Below are positions 7,016 through 14,290 of a stretch of DNA of 18,685 nt, piece by piece (the first letter of the stretch is position 1; the number at the start of each line of letters is the position of its first letter). Source of the stretch: DAOMNN01 sp964404505. GTDB taxonomy: Bacteria; Pseudomonadota; Gammaproteobacteria; Burkholderiales; Rhodocyclaceae. Both the position numbers and the translations under genes were made by a program. The stretch lies in contig CAYOKH010000037.1 in the NCBI GenBank assembly GCA_964404505.1, forward strand, positions 1 through 18,685, given 5' to 3'. The notes below the pieces were generated by a model. That model did not search any database. It worked only from the letters and a program-made list of their open reading frames with translations, and was not told where the DNA came from.

Positions 7016-7510
7016 ATGAAAGCGGTGAATGTAATTGGCGCAACGCTCGGGGTCACGGCAGCCCTGACCCTTGGCGCATGCGGAACCATGAGTGACCCGC
7101 AGTACGGCGCCACCACTGCGCCGACTTCCGAGGCGCAGGTCGTGAGCGCGGACAACGCGTACCCGGGATACGGCGTGGTGCACTCGATTGAACTCGTCGA
7201 ACAGGAGCCGAGCGGCATTGGCGGGACCGGCATCGGTGTGGGCACCGTTGCCGGCGCCGTGGTCGGGGGCGTCGTCGGCAGTCAGGTCGGGTCCGGAAGC
7301 GGCAAGACCGCCGCGACGCTTATCGGCGCGGCCGGTGGTGCCTATGTCGGACACCAGATTGAAAACCGGCAGCAAGAGTCGGCCGACGCCTACAAGATCA
7401 CGATCCGCATGAACGACGGCTCATATCAGGCGCTGATGCACAGCACGACCGGAGACTTTCGGGTTGGTGACCGGGTGCGGATCGGAAACGGGATTCTGCA
7501 GCGCTACTGA
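7016..7510 (+). CDS. Glycine-zipper outer-membrane lipoprotein (SlyB/Pcp-like)
   Basis: The 164-aa product begins with a lipoprotein signal (MKAVNVIGATLGV...LTLGAC; lipobox LGAC, acylated Cys22). A conserved-looking segment YGVVHSIELVEQEPSGIGG (52-70) precedes a glycine-zipper pair (71-113: GIGVGTVAGAVVGGVVGSQVG and LIGAAGGAYVGHQIE), followed by a small C-terminal domain with YKITIRMNDGSYQAL and GDFRVGDRVRIGNGILQRY. This is the layout of SlyB/Pcp-type lipoproteins, which help stabilise the outer membrane under stress. The ATG at 7016 has AGGAG upstream. It stands first of two glycine-zipper lipoprotein genes and has a strong hairpin 45 bases after its stop. The family assignment is firm; the specific role is inferred. 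Confidence 0.92.
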   Translation: MKAVNVIGATLGVTAALTLGACGTMSDPQYGATTAPTSEAQVVSADNAYPGYGVVHSIELVEQEPSGIGGTGIGVGTVAGAVVGGVVGSQVGSGSGKTAATLIGAAGGAYVGHQIENRQQESADAYKITIRMNDGSYQALMHSTTGDFRVGDRVRIGNGILQRY

Positions 7511-7838
7511 TCGGGATCGGTCAGCATCGCTCCTCCCGAACACGTGCTGCGGGTGATGCCCTGCGTTGCAGGGCATCTGCACGGGAACAGAAACGCAGCT
7601 GCATGCCATGTGCCGGAGCGGGGCCCGCGCCGATAACCGGATGTCATTTGTGTGCGACAGCGGACAGACGGCACGGCGCGCCCTCGGTATGTTTGAAGAA
7701 TCGGAGCCGGCACACCTGCAAGGCCTTCACTGGGGCAATACGCCAAGGTGCTGGCCCCGGGCCCTGGCGACGAGAAGTGCATGTCCGGCATTGCTGGCCA
7801 GTGCATCACTCCCCGGTTCGGCACATCAAGGAACAATC
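7511..7838 (+). other. Gene-free leader region of the OsmB-like gene
   Basis: Beyond the hairpin at 7555-7577 no gene is seen. Bases from 7797 to the start codon at 7839, and the first part of the coding sequence to 7885, are duplicated in degenerate form at 12443-12531, so this region probably includes promoter or leader sequence that travelled with the copy. Confidence 0.45.
7555..7577 (+). terminator. Perfect hairpin downstream of the glycine-zipper lipoprotein gene
   Basis: GATGCCCTGC pairs perfectly with GCAGGGCATC around a GTT loop. It starts 44 bases after the stop codon. No T-run follows, so it may stabilise the 3' end or act as a weak terminator. Confidence 0.5.
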
Positions 7839-8078
7839 ATGAACACACTCAACATCAATCCGGTCAGGACGTCACGCAAGTTCGTACTCGCCGCTGCTGC
7901 CGTCGCAATGCTGCTCGGCCTTGGCGGCTGTGCCGGCATGTCCAGTCAGGACAAAAGCACTGTCGTCGGTGCCGGCGTCGGTGCCGTAGGCGGTGCCGTC
8001 CTGACCGGTGGCAGCGCGGTCGGAACCGTCGGCGGCGCCGCCGTCGGCGGCGTCATCGGCCACGAAGTCGGCAAGTAA
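7839..8078 (+). CDS. OsmB-like small glycine-zipper lipoprotein
   Basis: The 79-aa product has a lipoprotein signal with lipobox LGGC (Cys31), a short polar linker (AGMSSQDKS) and a glycine zipper of alternating Gly/Ala/Val (TVVGAGVGAVGGAVLTGG, then VGTVGGAAVGGVIGHEVGK). Size and layout match the osmotically inducible lipoprotein OsmB and related small glycine-zipper proteins. AAGGA lies about 7 bases before the ATG. A strong hairpin follows 18 bases after the stop. The first 47 bases of coding sequence and 42 bases of leader have a decayed copy at 12443-12531. Family is confident; OsmB orthology as such is inferred from size and motif only. Confidence 0.9.
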   Translation: MNTLNINPVRTSRKFVLAAAAVAMLLGLGGCAGMSSQDKSTVVGAGVGAVGGAVLTGGSAVGTVGGAAVGGVIGHEVGK

Positions 8079-8095
8079 TGAGCGAGGCAGGACAT

Positions 8096-8130
8096 GCGCT
8101 GCGTCGCGCCGATTCGGCACGACGCAGCGC
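8096..8130 (+). terminator. Strong hairpin after the OsmB-like gene
   Basis: GCGCTGCGTCG (8096-8106) pairs perfectly with CGACGCAGCGC (8120-8130), and GCC/GGC inside can extend the stem past one mismatch, leaving a GATTC loop. It begins 18 bases after the stop. It lacks a T-run, so transcription termination is likely but not certain. Confidence 0.55.
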
Positions 8131-8338
8131 GCTCGTGCATCGCCACCACCGCACCCGATCGATGTGCGGCCGGAGGTCCCCGTGACGCGGCGTGTTCATG
8201 GAGAAGCCGCCCATCGACCCTGGCTTCCGCCCACACGTGTGCACTATCACACAGACCGCCGCGGCGTGCATGCCCAGACTTGATTTGTGAACGTCCGCCG
8301 CAGCGTGTGCAGGGGACCGGTTGGATCGGAGAACGCCA

Positions 8339-8512
8339 ATGAATAGCAGGAGTCCGCTCGTCACCATACTGCCAGCAATGCCGGCCGCCATCAGCGAGAC
8401 GAAGCGCGATGCCGCTCCGGGTTGGTTTATGCTGCGGGTATTCGGCACATTGGTGGTGCTGATTGCCTTGGGGGCAGCCCTGGTGCTTGCATCTGTCTGG
8501 CCAGGGCCGTGA
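8339..8512 (+). CDS. Small single-span membrane protein (57 aa), unknown
   Basis: The frame encodes MNSRSPLVTILPAMPAAISE, a short polar segment, then one clear membrane helix (MLRVFGTLVVLIALGAALVLASVW, about 32-55) and ends WPGP. GGAGA lies about 7 bases before the ATG. Its stop (TGA) shares a base with the ATG of the next frame (TGATG), as in coupled genes. It is not a family I know. The composition is protein-like, but the small size leaves room for doubt. Confidence 0.5.
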   Translation: MNSRSPLVTILPAMPAAISETKRDAAPGWFMLRVFGTLVVLIALGAALVLASVWPGP

Positions 8513-8877
8513 TGTCGATTCGGTTCCGTTCCGTTGCCCCGTCGCGCCCGGCCAATCGATGGACGTCGCGCCCTCCTTCGGACAATATGAAGGTCAGACT
8601 GTGCGTGCATCCACTGCAAGACGCCGACGAGTCCCCCCGAACCCACCAGGATCAGTGCTATGTCGTCTCGGTAGGCGGGCGCTGGCTGTTTGCCAACGAT
8701 GGTCGCCTCACGATCTTGAAGGGTATCAAGGCCGTACGCAGCTTCATTCGGCTGATCAACATGTCCTGCTATGAATCCGGGGAGCCTGCGCAGATCAAGA
8801 GCGATTGCGGCAAGGGCGCATACCGCATCGCGGTCGGGCCGCACCAGCCGCCGGACGGATCTGGCCGCACCCGCTAG
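8512..8877 (+). CDS. Hypothetical protein (121 aa)
   Basis: I do not recognise a named family. The first about 25 residues (MSIRFRSVAPSRPANRWTSR) look disordered, and an internal ATG at 8587 (MKVRLCVHPLQDAD) may be the real start. The core CYVVSVGGRWLFANDGRLTI followed by LKGIKAVRSFIRLINM looks like a folded alpha/beta unit, with a basic Pro/Gly-rich tail. There is no signal peptide or membrane helix. The frame begins inside the stop of the preceding small membrane-protein frame (TGATG). A long antisense open frame covers the region but has Arg/Ala-rich, low-complexity composition typical of a shadow. Existence is likely; start and function are uncertain. Confidence 0.5.
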   Translation: MSIRFRSVAPSRPANRWTSRPPSDNMKVRLCVHPLQDADESPRTHQDQCYVVSVGGRWLFANDGRLTILKGIKAVRSFIRLINMSCYESGEPAQIKSDCGKGAYRIAVGPHQPPDGSGRTR

Positions 8878-9220
8878 GACGCTCCGCAGGCAATCACGCG
8901 CCACCTCGACGGCCCGCGTACGAAAGCCGGCTCTTGCCGACCGGACGCAAGTGCAACGCGTTCTGACAACCGGCACTGTTGGTCCTGCGCAGCCTGGTAC
9001 TGCACACGAGTACCGTTCTGGCAGGCTTCTGCTTCATCTGAGCCGGACATTGGCAGCGCATGCTACTGTGTCTGCTGAAATTCCTCATCGCTCGGCTGCT
9101 GATGACGCCGCGGACCCGGGGGCCCCGTTAGCCACGACGATCCCGCTCCCGCGCACCGCCCCCATGTCACCATCGCACCGTGCGGCGTCGGCTCTCCGAT
9201 CCACTCAAAGGAAACCGCAG
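8878..9220 (+). other. Gene-free region upstream of the baeRF3-HPF pair
   Basis: No supported gene is present. Two short hydrophobic frames occur (one ending at a TGA near 9042 with LLVLRSLVLH, one from the ATG at 9060 reading MLLCLLKFLIARLL), but neither has a ribosome-binding site. The region presumably carries the promoter for the downstream translation-factor genes. Confidence 0.4.
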
Positions 9221-10369
9221 ATGACCCTCCTGACGCACGATTTTGCCGCCGCACTCGCGGGTGCACAGCCGCCCTGTCTGTCCCTGTACCAGCCGACTCA
9301 CCGTCATCATCCCGACAACCAGCAGGATCAGATTCGTTTCCGGAATCTGGTGAAGGTGTTGGAGCACTCGCTCCGGCAGGAATACCCTGAAGCGCAAATC
9401 GCCGACCTGCTGGCACCGTTCGAAGCACTCGCAAACGACGAGGCACACTGGAATCACACCCTTGACGGGCTGGCGGTATTTGCCGCGCCGGGCCGGTTTC
9501 ACGTTTTCGCCATCCAGCGCCCGGTCGCCGAGCTGGTCGTGGTGGCCAACAGCTTCCACACCAAGCCGCTGCGCCGGCTGTTGCAATCCGTCAGCCGTTA
9601 CCAGGTGCTGGGTTTGAGTCGCGATGCGATCAGGCTTTTCGAGGGGAACCGCGAAACGCTGGACGAAATCGATCTTGCCACGGGCATGCCGCGCACGATT
9701 ACCGAGGCGCTCGGCGACGAACTCACCGACAAGCGCCAGACCGTCGCGTCCTACGGCGGCGCCGGTCCGGGGAGCACGCCGATGCGCCACGGCCACGGCG
9801 GGAAAAGCGACGAACTGGACGCTGACACCGAACGCTATTTCCGCGCTGTCGATGGCGCGATGCTGGAGCACTACTCGCGGCCTTCAGGGCTTCCCTTGAT
9901 ACTCGCCGCGTTGCCCGAGCACCACGCGCTGTTCCATCAGGTCAGCAAGAATCCATTTCTCGCCGCCACGGGGATCACGATCAACCCCGACGCTGTGTCC
10001 CTCGACGAATTGCGCGCACGCGCCTGGGAGGTCGTCCAACCTCAGTATCTCGCACGGCTCGCGGCGCTCGGCGACGCGTTCGGGCAAGCCCGTGCCAAGG
10101 GTCTGGGCAGCGACGATCTCACCGAGGTCGCAGCGGCGGCGGTGGCCGGTCGCGTCGAGACGCTGCTGATCGAAGCCGATCGGCAGGTCCCGGGCCATCT
10201 GGACGAAGCGACCGGACAGATCGAGTGGGGCGAACTCGACCACCCGATGGTCGATGACCTGCTTGACGATCTGGGCGAGATGGTCGCGAATATGGGTGGT
10301 CAGGTGTGGGTGGTTCCGGCCGAGCACATGCCCGTGCAGACCGGTCTTGCCGCAACCTTTCGCTACTGA
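9221..10369 (+). CDS. Bacterial archaeo-eukaryotic release factor-like protein (baeRF family 3)
   Basis: The 382-aa product resembles the bacterial homologues of eRF1/Pelota (baeRF), proposed to act on ribosomes. An N-terminal domain (1-125) includes CLSLYQPTHRHHPDNQQDQIRFRNLV and LDGLAVFAAPGRFHVF; a middle domain (126-240) includes YQVLGLSRDAIRLFEGN and the loop YGGAGPGSTPMRHGHGGKSD (178-197), followed by TERYFRAVDGAMLEHY, at the place where eRF1 carries its GGQ loop; the C-terminal domain includes DLTEVAAAAVAGRVETLLIE and GGQVWVVPAEHMPVQTGLAATFRY. No canonical eRF1-type GGQ is present in the middle loop. The ATG at 9221 has AAAGGA about 9 bases upstream; the longer upstream frame is not protein-like. 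An HPF/RaiA-type gene follows after 33 bases, supporting a role on stalled or hibernating ribosomes. Family is fairly sure; activity is inferred. Confidence 0.85.
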   Translation: MTLLTHDFAAALAGAQPPCLSLYQPTHRHHPDNQQDQIRFRNLVKVLEHSLRQEYPEAQIADLLAPFEALANDEAHWNHTLDGLAVFAAPGRFHVFAIQRPVAELVVVANSFHTKPLRRLLQSVSRYQVLGLSRDAIRLFEGNRETLDEIDLATGMPRTITEALGDELTDKRQTVASYGGAGPGSTPMRHGHGGKSDELDADTERYFRAVDGAMLEHYSRPSGLPLILAALPEHHALFHQVSKNPFLAATGITINPDAVSLDELRARAWEVVQPQYLARLAALGDAFGQARAKGLGSDDLTEVAAAAVAGRVETLLIEADRQVPGHLDEATGQIEWGELDHPMVDDLLDDLGEMVANMGGQVWVVPAEHMPVQTGLAATFRY

Positions 10370-10402
10370 CCGATTGCAGCTCGAAACCGAAAAGGAAGGA
10401 TC

Positions 10403-10717
10403 ATGGATGTCCAGCTCAATACCGACAGGAACATCGAGGGGAACGAAGCCCTGGCCGCACGGGTTGCTGCCACGGTGGAGCGTGCCCTGCGTCGTTTCGA
10501 TGATCAGATCACGCGAGTCGAAGTCCACCTCAGCGACGAGAACGCCGGCAAATTCGGGGTAGGCGACAAGCGCTGCCTGATGGAAGCCCGGCTCGAAGGA
10601 CGTCAGCCGGTGGCCGTAACGCATCAGGCGGGCAGTCTGATCGAAGCCGTGGACGGTGCCGCAAACAAGTTGAAGTCACTGCTCGACAGTGCCCTCGGAC
10701 GCCTGAGCGATCATTGA
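10403..10717 (+). CDS. HPF/RaiA-family ribosome hibernation factor
   Basis: The 104-aa product has the short ribosome hibernation factor fold order: strand (MDVQLNTDRNIEG), helix (ALAARVAATVERALRRFDDQI), strands (RVEVHLSDENAG, CLMEARLEG, PVAVTHQAG) and a final helix (SLIEAVDGAANKLKSLLDSALGRL). Members bind the 30S decoding region and silence idle ribosomes. AAGGAAGGA lies just upstream of the ATG, and the gene starts 33 bases after the baeRF3 stop, so both are likely one operon. The protein lacks the C-terminal dimerisation domain of long HPF. The specific paralogue (HPF or RaiA-like) is not resolved. Confidence 0.9.
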   Translation: MDVQLNTDRNIEGNEALAARVAATVERALRRFDDQITRVEVHLSDENAGKFGVGDKRCLMEARLEGRQPVAVTHQAGSLIEAVDGAANKLKSLLDSALGRLSDH

Positions 10718-10994
10718 CGCGAGCGCGTTCGCAACGCGACACCGGCGCGCCCGGCTATCGGGGCAAAACGGTTCGGTGGCTTCCGAATCCGGAGCCGCAA
10801 GCTCGTCGGGCGCGGGTAGAGGGGGCAAGGACACCATGGAAGACCTGAGGCTGCTTTCTGCTGCTCGAACTGCCTGGCGATGCCCGTCCGTGCGAGCATC
10901 AGGCGGACATCTGTGCGGACATGGCCGGTGTCACGGCCGTGGACGTGAGCGGCGCGGCAGCCGGTGCGTCGAGCGGGCGATCGTGGTGGCGGCC

Positions 10995-12380
10995 ATGAGA
11001 CGGCTGCGGATGGGACCCTTGATCGCGGCCGCGTGCCTGATAATGGTGTTGACCGCCTGCAGCACACTGCCGCTGATCGTGCCCGACATGGCGCAACCGT
11101 CGTCACCCGTGCAGATCGACGGCCCTCACGGGCCGCTGTCCACCGCGCGCACCCGGGAGATTCTGGCGCGACTGGAGCACGGTAGCGCGGCGACAAGCAT
11201 TTTCGAGCGCCATCTGGCAGTCGAGGAGGCTGTGTCCGACAGCCCGCTGGTGGCCGGCAATCGCGTTACGCTGCTCGAGGACGGCCCGGACACCTACCGC
11301 GCAATGATCGGGGCGATCGAGGCGGCGCGCGACCACATCAACATGGAAACCTACATCCTCGATGACGACGAGGTCGGGCAGCGCTTCGCCGATGCGCTGA
11401 TCGAGAAGCAGAGGCAGGGGGTGCAGGTAAACCTGATCTATGACAGCGTGGGCACCCTCGGCACGCCGGCCGGGTTTTTCCAGCGCCTGCGTGACAGCGG
11501 TATCCGCACGCTGGAGTTCAATCCGGTCAATCCGCTGGCGGCCAGGGCCGGGTGGGCAGTCAACCAGCGCGATCACCGCAAGCTGCTCATCGTCGACGGC
11601 CGCTCGGTATTCCTCGGCGGCATCAACATCAGCAGTGTTTACTCGGGCGGCTCGTTCAGCCGGCACTCGAAGCGGCGCCCGGGCGGCGCGCTGCCGTGGC
11701 GGGACACCCACCTGCAGATCGATGGCCCGGTGGTTGCGGAGTTTCAGAAGCTATTTCTCGACACGTGGCGGAAGCAGAAAGGCGACCCGCTCGTACCGCG
11801 CGATTTCTTTCCCCAATTGCAGCAACAGGGCAAGGAGGTCGTGCGTGCCATCGGGAGTTCGCCCGACGATGCGTTCAGCCTGATATATGTGACGCTGATC
11901 TCGGCGATCAACAGCGCCGAGACCGAGATGCTCCTGACAAACGCCTACTTCGTCCCGGATCAGCAACTGCGCGACGCCCTGAAGGCAGCCGCAGCGCGAG
12001 GCGTAGACGTGCGCCTGGTATTGCCGGGGAGTACCGATTCGGCGCTCGTGTTCCACGCCGGGCGCTCCCACTACGGCGAGTTGCTGCGCGCCGGCGCCAA
12101 GATCTTCGAGCGACGTGACGCGCTGATGCATGCAAAAACCGCCGTGATCGACGGCGTATGGTCGACGGTGGGTTCGACCAACCTCGACTGGCGCAGCTTC
12201 CTGCACAACGAGGAGGTGAACGCTGTCGTGCTAGGTGCGGACTTCGGAGAACAGCTGCGCGCCGCGTTCGAACGCGACATCGCGAATTCCGAGCAGGTCA
12301 CGCTCGAACAGTGGCAGCAACGCTCGATCCATCTGCGCGTGATGGAGATCTTCAGCAGGCTCTGGCAGTACTGGTTGTAG
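10995..12380 (+). CDS. Phospholipase D-superfamily lipoprotein, probable cardiolipin synthase
   Basis: The 461-aa product carries two HKD motifs: H194-R-K196-x4-D201 (DHRKLLIVDGRSVFLGGINI) and H379-A-K381-x4-D386 (MHAKTAVIDGVWSTVGSTNLDWRS), the paired catalytic sites of the phospholipase D/cardiolipin synthase family. The order INMETYILDDDEVGQRFADAL ... LEFNPVNP ... WRDTHLQIDGPVV fits cardiolipin synthases of the ClsB/ClsC type, which condense phospholipids in the inner membrane. Here the N-terminus is a lipoprotein signal (MRRLRMGPLIAAACLIMVLTAC; Cys22), so the catalytic domain probably faces the periplasm. The ATG at 10995 is chosen because the signal begins there; its ribosome-binding site is poor and the frame is open further upstream. 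A phosphatase-like or nuclease role within the superfamily is less likely. Confidence 0.9.
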   Translation: MRRLRMGPLIAAACLIMVLTACSTLPLIVPDMAQPSSPVQIDGPHGPLSTARTREILARLEHGSAATSIFERHLAVEEAVSDSPLVAGNRVTLLEDGPDTYRAMIGAIEAARDHINMETYILDDDEVGQRFADALIEKQRQGVQVNLIYDSVGTLGTPAGFFQRLRDSGIRTLEFNPVNPLAARAGWAVNQRDHRKLLIVDGRSVFLGGINISSVYSGGSFSRHSKRRPGGALPWRDTHLQIDGPVVAEFQKLFLDTWRKQKGDPLVPRDFFPQLQQQGKEVVRAIGSSPDDAFSLIYVTLISAINSAETEMLLTNAYFVPDQQLRDALKAAAARGVDVRLVLPGSTDSALVFHAGRSHYGELLRAGAKIFERRDALMHAKTAVIDGVWSTVGSTNLDWRSFLHNEEVNAVVLGADFGEQLRAAFERDIANSEQVTLEQWQQRSIHLRVMEIFSRLWQYWL

Positions 12381-12442
12381 GCCTGGCGTGAGCTGGCTTC
12401 AATGGCGAGGCCCAAGGCAGCAAGCGAATGCCGCTTCCGCGC

Positions 12443-12531
12443 GCCAGCGCATCACTCCCGGTTTCGGCATATCAAGAGGCAAGCAGGAACACACTCGAGA
12501 GCAATCCGCTCAGGAGGTCACCCAAGTTCGT
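12443..12531 (+). pseudogene. Degenerate copy of the OsmB-like gene start
   Basis: These 89 bases align without gaps to 7797-7885, with 74 identical positions by hand count (about 83%). The copy spans leader and the first 16 codons of the OsmB-like gene. The start ATG has become AGG; in the old frame the copy reads RNTLESNPLRRSPKFV then TGA, against MNTLNINPVRTSRKFV in the intact gene. Similarity stops abruptly after 12531. It lies 62 bases after the cardiolipin synthase gene, and the 3' end of the minus-strand YqjK-like gene runs into it. Confidence 0.82.
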
Positions 12532-12853
12532 TTGAGGAGCTCGGGAAGCGCTGCTGCGCGAGCCGACTTCGGTTCAGGACAACGGGCGGGCGCAGCAGTC
12601 TGGACAGGGTCAGCACGGTGGTGATCGACCTGAAGAAGCGTGCGCCAACCAGCACGATGGCAAGTTCCGTAAGCACCCTGGTGGCCATGCCCGGCCGCCG
12701 GCTCAGGAATCGCATCGTCATGCTGCGCGGGTAGCTGCCGTGCTCCATGGGACCGGGTCCGAGCTGGTGCGCGATCAGCTGGCGCTGCGCCCGCAGTCGC
12801 TGCCGCAGCAGTTGGCGCTGCTCGACGAGCGAGGGTTCGTCCTTTGAGGTCAT
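12518..12853 (-). CDS. YqjK-like small protein
   Basis: The 111-aa product has a charged, Gln/Arg-rich N-terminal helix (LVEQRQLLRQRLRAQRQLIAHQ, 9-30), a Gly/Pro linker, then MRFLSRRPGMATRVLTELAIVLVG and ARFFRSITTVLTLSRLLRP, a moderately hydrophobic helical stretch. This order resembles YqjK, the third protein of the E. coli yqjD-yqjE-yqjK set; here the first two genes lie 7 kb away. The ATG at 12853 has a modest GAGAG upstream. The last about four residues and the stop are supplied by the degenerate OsmB-like repeat (12443-12531), so the original 3' end may have been replaced. The YqjK link is an inference from layout, not from clear sequence identity. Confidence 0.65.
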   Translation of the reverse strand: MTSKDEPSLVEQRQLLRQRLRAQRQLIAHQLGPGPMEHGSYPRSMTMRFLSRRPGMATRVLTELAIVLVGARFFRSITTVLTLSRLLRPPVVLNRSRLAQQRFPSSSNELG

Positions 12854-13161
12854 GGTCTGCTCTCTGTTTTGGGCGCATGCCTACGACAAGCGTCGCACAT
12901 GACGGCGCAAGGTTCTACACTGAAAATCAAGGCTACACGCCTGGCGAGGCGGATTCCGTTCGATACCGCACTGACGATGCCGCATCGTGCGATTAGTCTT
13001 CGGGGTGTATCCGGAGTTCCATGCAGTCGGTCGTGTGGGGTCTGCCCACCAGCCCGTCTCAAGCTGGGGGTCCGGCGAGGATCACCCACGGCCAGCGACC
13101 GTGACGACAGATGGCCGATCGGCGTTCGTGCCGATCTGGGCCCGACCGGAAGGAGTTCGCC
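12854..13161. other. Gene-free divergent intergenic region
   Basis: This separates the minus-strand YqjK-like gene from the plus-strand HiPIP chimera and should hold both promoters. Open frames here lack ribosome-binding sites and protein-like composition. No promoter, repeat or RNA gene could be identified. Confidence 0.4.
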
Positions 13162-13665
13162 ATGAACAGGAAATCGATCGATGGGAACTGGAAGCAGTTC
13201 AAGGCCAAGTTGAACGCACGCCGGGCGGTGCGCGCGGATGAGGGACTGAACCTCATCAGCGCCACGGACGTCGGGTTGGCGCACGGTCCTGCGCGGGGTG
13301 TATCACACGGCGACAAGCCGGTGATACCGGAGGTAGTGCCCTCGCGCAGGGTTGTGCTGCGCGGCGCGCTGGTCGTCGGTTGCGGCTTGTGGGTGCCGAT
13401 CGCACTCTCGGGGTGCGATTCGAGGAAGGACGCGAGCCCGACCAGCACCGCCCCGGCCAGTTCTCCCCCCACCGGCAGCGGTTCAACTGCTGCGCCGGCA
13501 AGCGCCAAGGCGACACAGGCGAGCGTGCAGTATCAGTCACAGCCGAAAGGCGAGGAGAAGTGCGCCGATTGCCAGCATTTCATCGCTGCGTCGAACACGT
13601 GCGCGTTGGTCGAGGGCCAGATCAGCCCCGATGGCTGGTGCAGCCTGTGGACCCGGAAGACTTGA
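13162..13665 (+). CDS. High-potential iron-sulfur protein with CsbD-like N-terminus and internal Tat/lipoprotein signal
   Basis: The 167-aa product combines unlike parts. Residues 1-15 (MNRKSIDGNWKQFKA, then KLNARRAVRADEGLNLI) resemble the opening of CsbD stress proteins. Residues 61-85 contain a twin-arginine-like signal (SRRVVLRGALVVG) ending in lipobox LSGC (Cys85). A Ser/Thr/Pro/Ala linker (87-120) leads to a HiPIP domain with Cys134, 137, 147 and 160 (KCADCQHF, NTCALVEG, SPDGWCSLW), which would bind one [4Fe-4S] cluster and carry electrons in the periplasm. AAGGAG stands well placed before the ATG at 13162; an internal GTG at 13321 just ahead of the signal lacks one. HiPIPs are normally made with the signal at the very N-terminus, so the 60-residue extension is odd. 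HiPIP identity is firm; the CsbD fusion is my reading. Confidence 0.87.
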   Translation: MNRKSIDGNWKQFKAKLNARRAVRADEGLNLISATDVGLAHGPARGVSHGDKPVIPEVVPSRRVVLRGALVVGCGLWVPIALSGCDSRKDASPTSTAPASSPPTGSGSTAAPASAKATQASVQYQSQPKGEEKCADCQHFIAASNTCALVEGQISPDGWCSLWTRKT

Positions 13666-13793
13666 ATGAGCGCTGTCTGCCGCAAGTCCTTCTCGCCGAC
13701 CTCAGACCAATCGCGGTCCCGGTTCTGCCTTTTGATTCCTGACGTATCATGCGCGTTCGGGATACAGGTGTTTGTTCAACAGGAGTAATCGAA

Positions 13794-14015
13794 ATGAACG
13801 GAATCCGGATTGCGGCAATTGCGCTGATCGTCGCGGGAGTATTGGGTTTGGTATATGGCGGTTTCAGCTATACCAAGGAGACCCATGAGGCCAAGGTAGG
13901 TCCGCTCGAGTTGTCGGTAAGCGAGAAGCAGACCGTGAATGTCCCCATCTGGGCCGGCGTCGGCGCGATCGTGATCGGTGGCGTGCTGCTGGTGGTCGGA
14001 GGCAAGGGGCGCTAG
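13794..14015 (+). CDS. Small two-helix membrane protein (73 aa)
   Basis: Two membrane helices (IRIAAIALIVAGVLGLVYGGF, 4-24; and IWAGVGAIVIGGVLLVVGG, 52-70) flank a polar periplasmic or cytoplasmic loop SYTKETHEAKVGPLELSVSE. The loop, with its KETHEAKxGPLELSV pattern, is recognisable from small uncharacterised proteins of proteobacteria; no function is known to me. AGGAG lies 8 bases before the ATG. It sits between the HiPIP chimera and the BON lipoprotein on the same strand. Confidence 0.85.
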   Translation: MNGIRIAAIALIVAGVLGLVYGGFSYTKETHEAKVGPLELSVSEKQTVNVPIWAGVGAIVIGGVLLVVGGKGR

Positions 14016-14290
14016 ACGCTGCAAATGGGCGACGGCACGCTCTGGTGAAATCCTTGCCGGGCGGAAACCGCATTTTCTATGTGCGACATCGTACAGACGG
14101 CCGATATCGTTCTGATTAAGCTGGCCACAGGGTTTCGACACGGCGCGTGCAGCGCCGGTTGGAACCCGCCGCGTCGCGCTGGAAAGTCAAGGATCCAACG
14201 GCGGCAGGTCGGGCAACTCGCGGCCGGCAAGCCGGTTGCAGCAAGCTGTAGTCGCAAGGTCCTACATCAACAACATCTGGAGTGTCAATC

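Noticed and set aside
8053..8976. 307-codon open frame on the minus strand
   Set aside because: It is antisense to several better-supported plus-strand frames, is Arg/Ala-rich, and has no ribosome-binding site or domain.
9060..9131. 23-codon hydrophobic peptide frame starting at ATG 9060
   Set aside because: No ribosome-binding site, and the hydrophobic run is short; it is not supported enough to call a gene.
10776..10994. Upstream extension of the cardiolipin synthase frame
   Set aside because: It would place 73 Gly/Arg-rich residues in front of a complete lipoprotein signal, so the start at 10995 is preferred.
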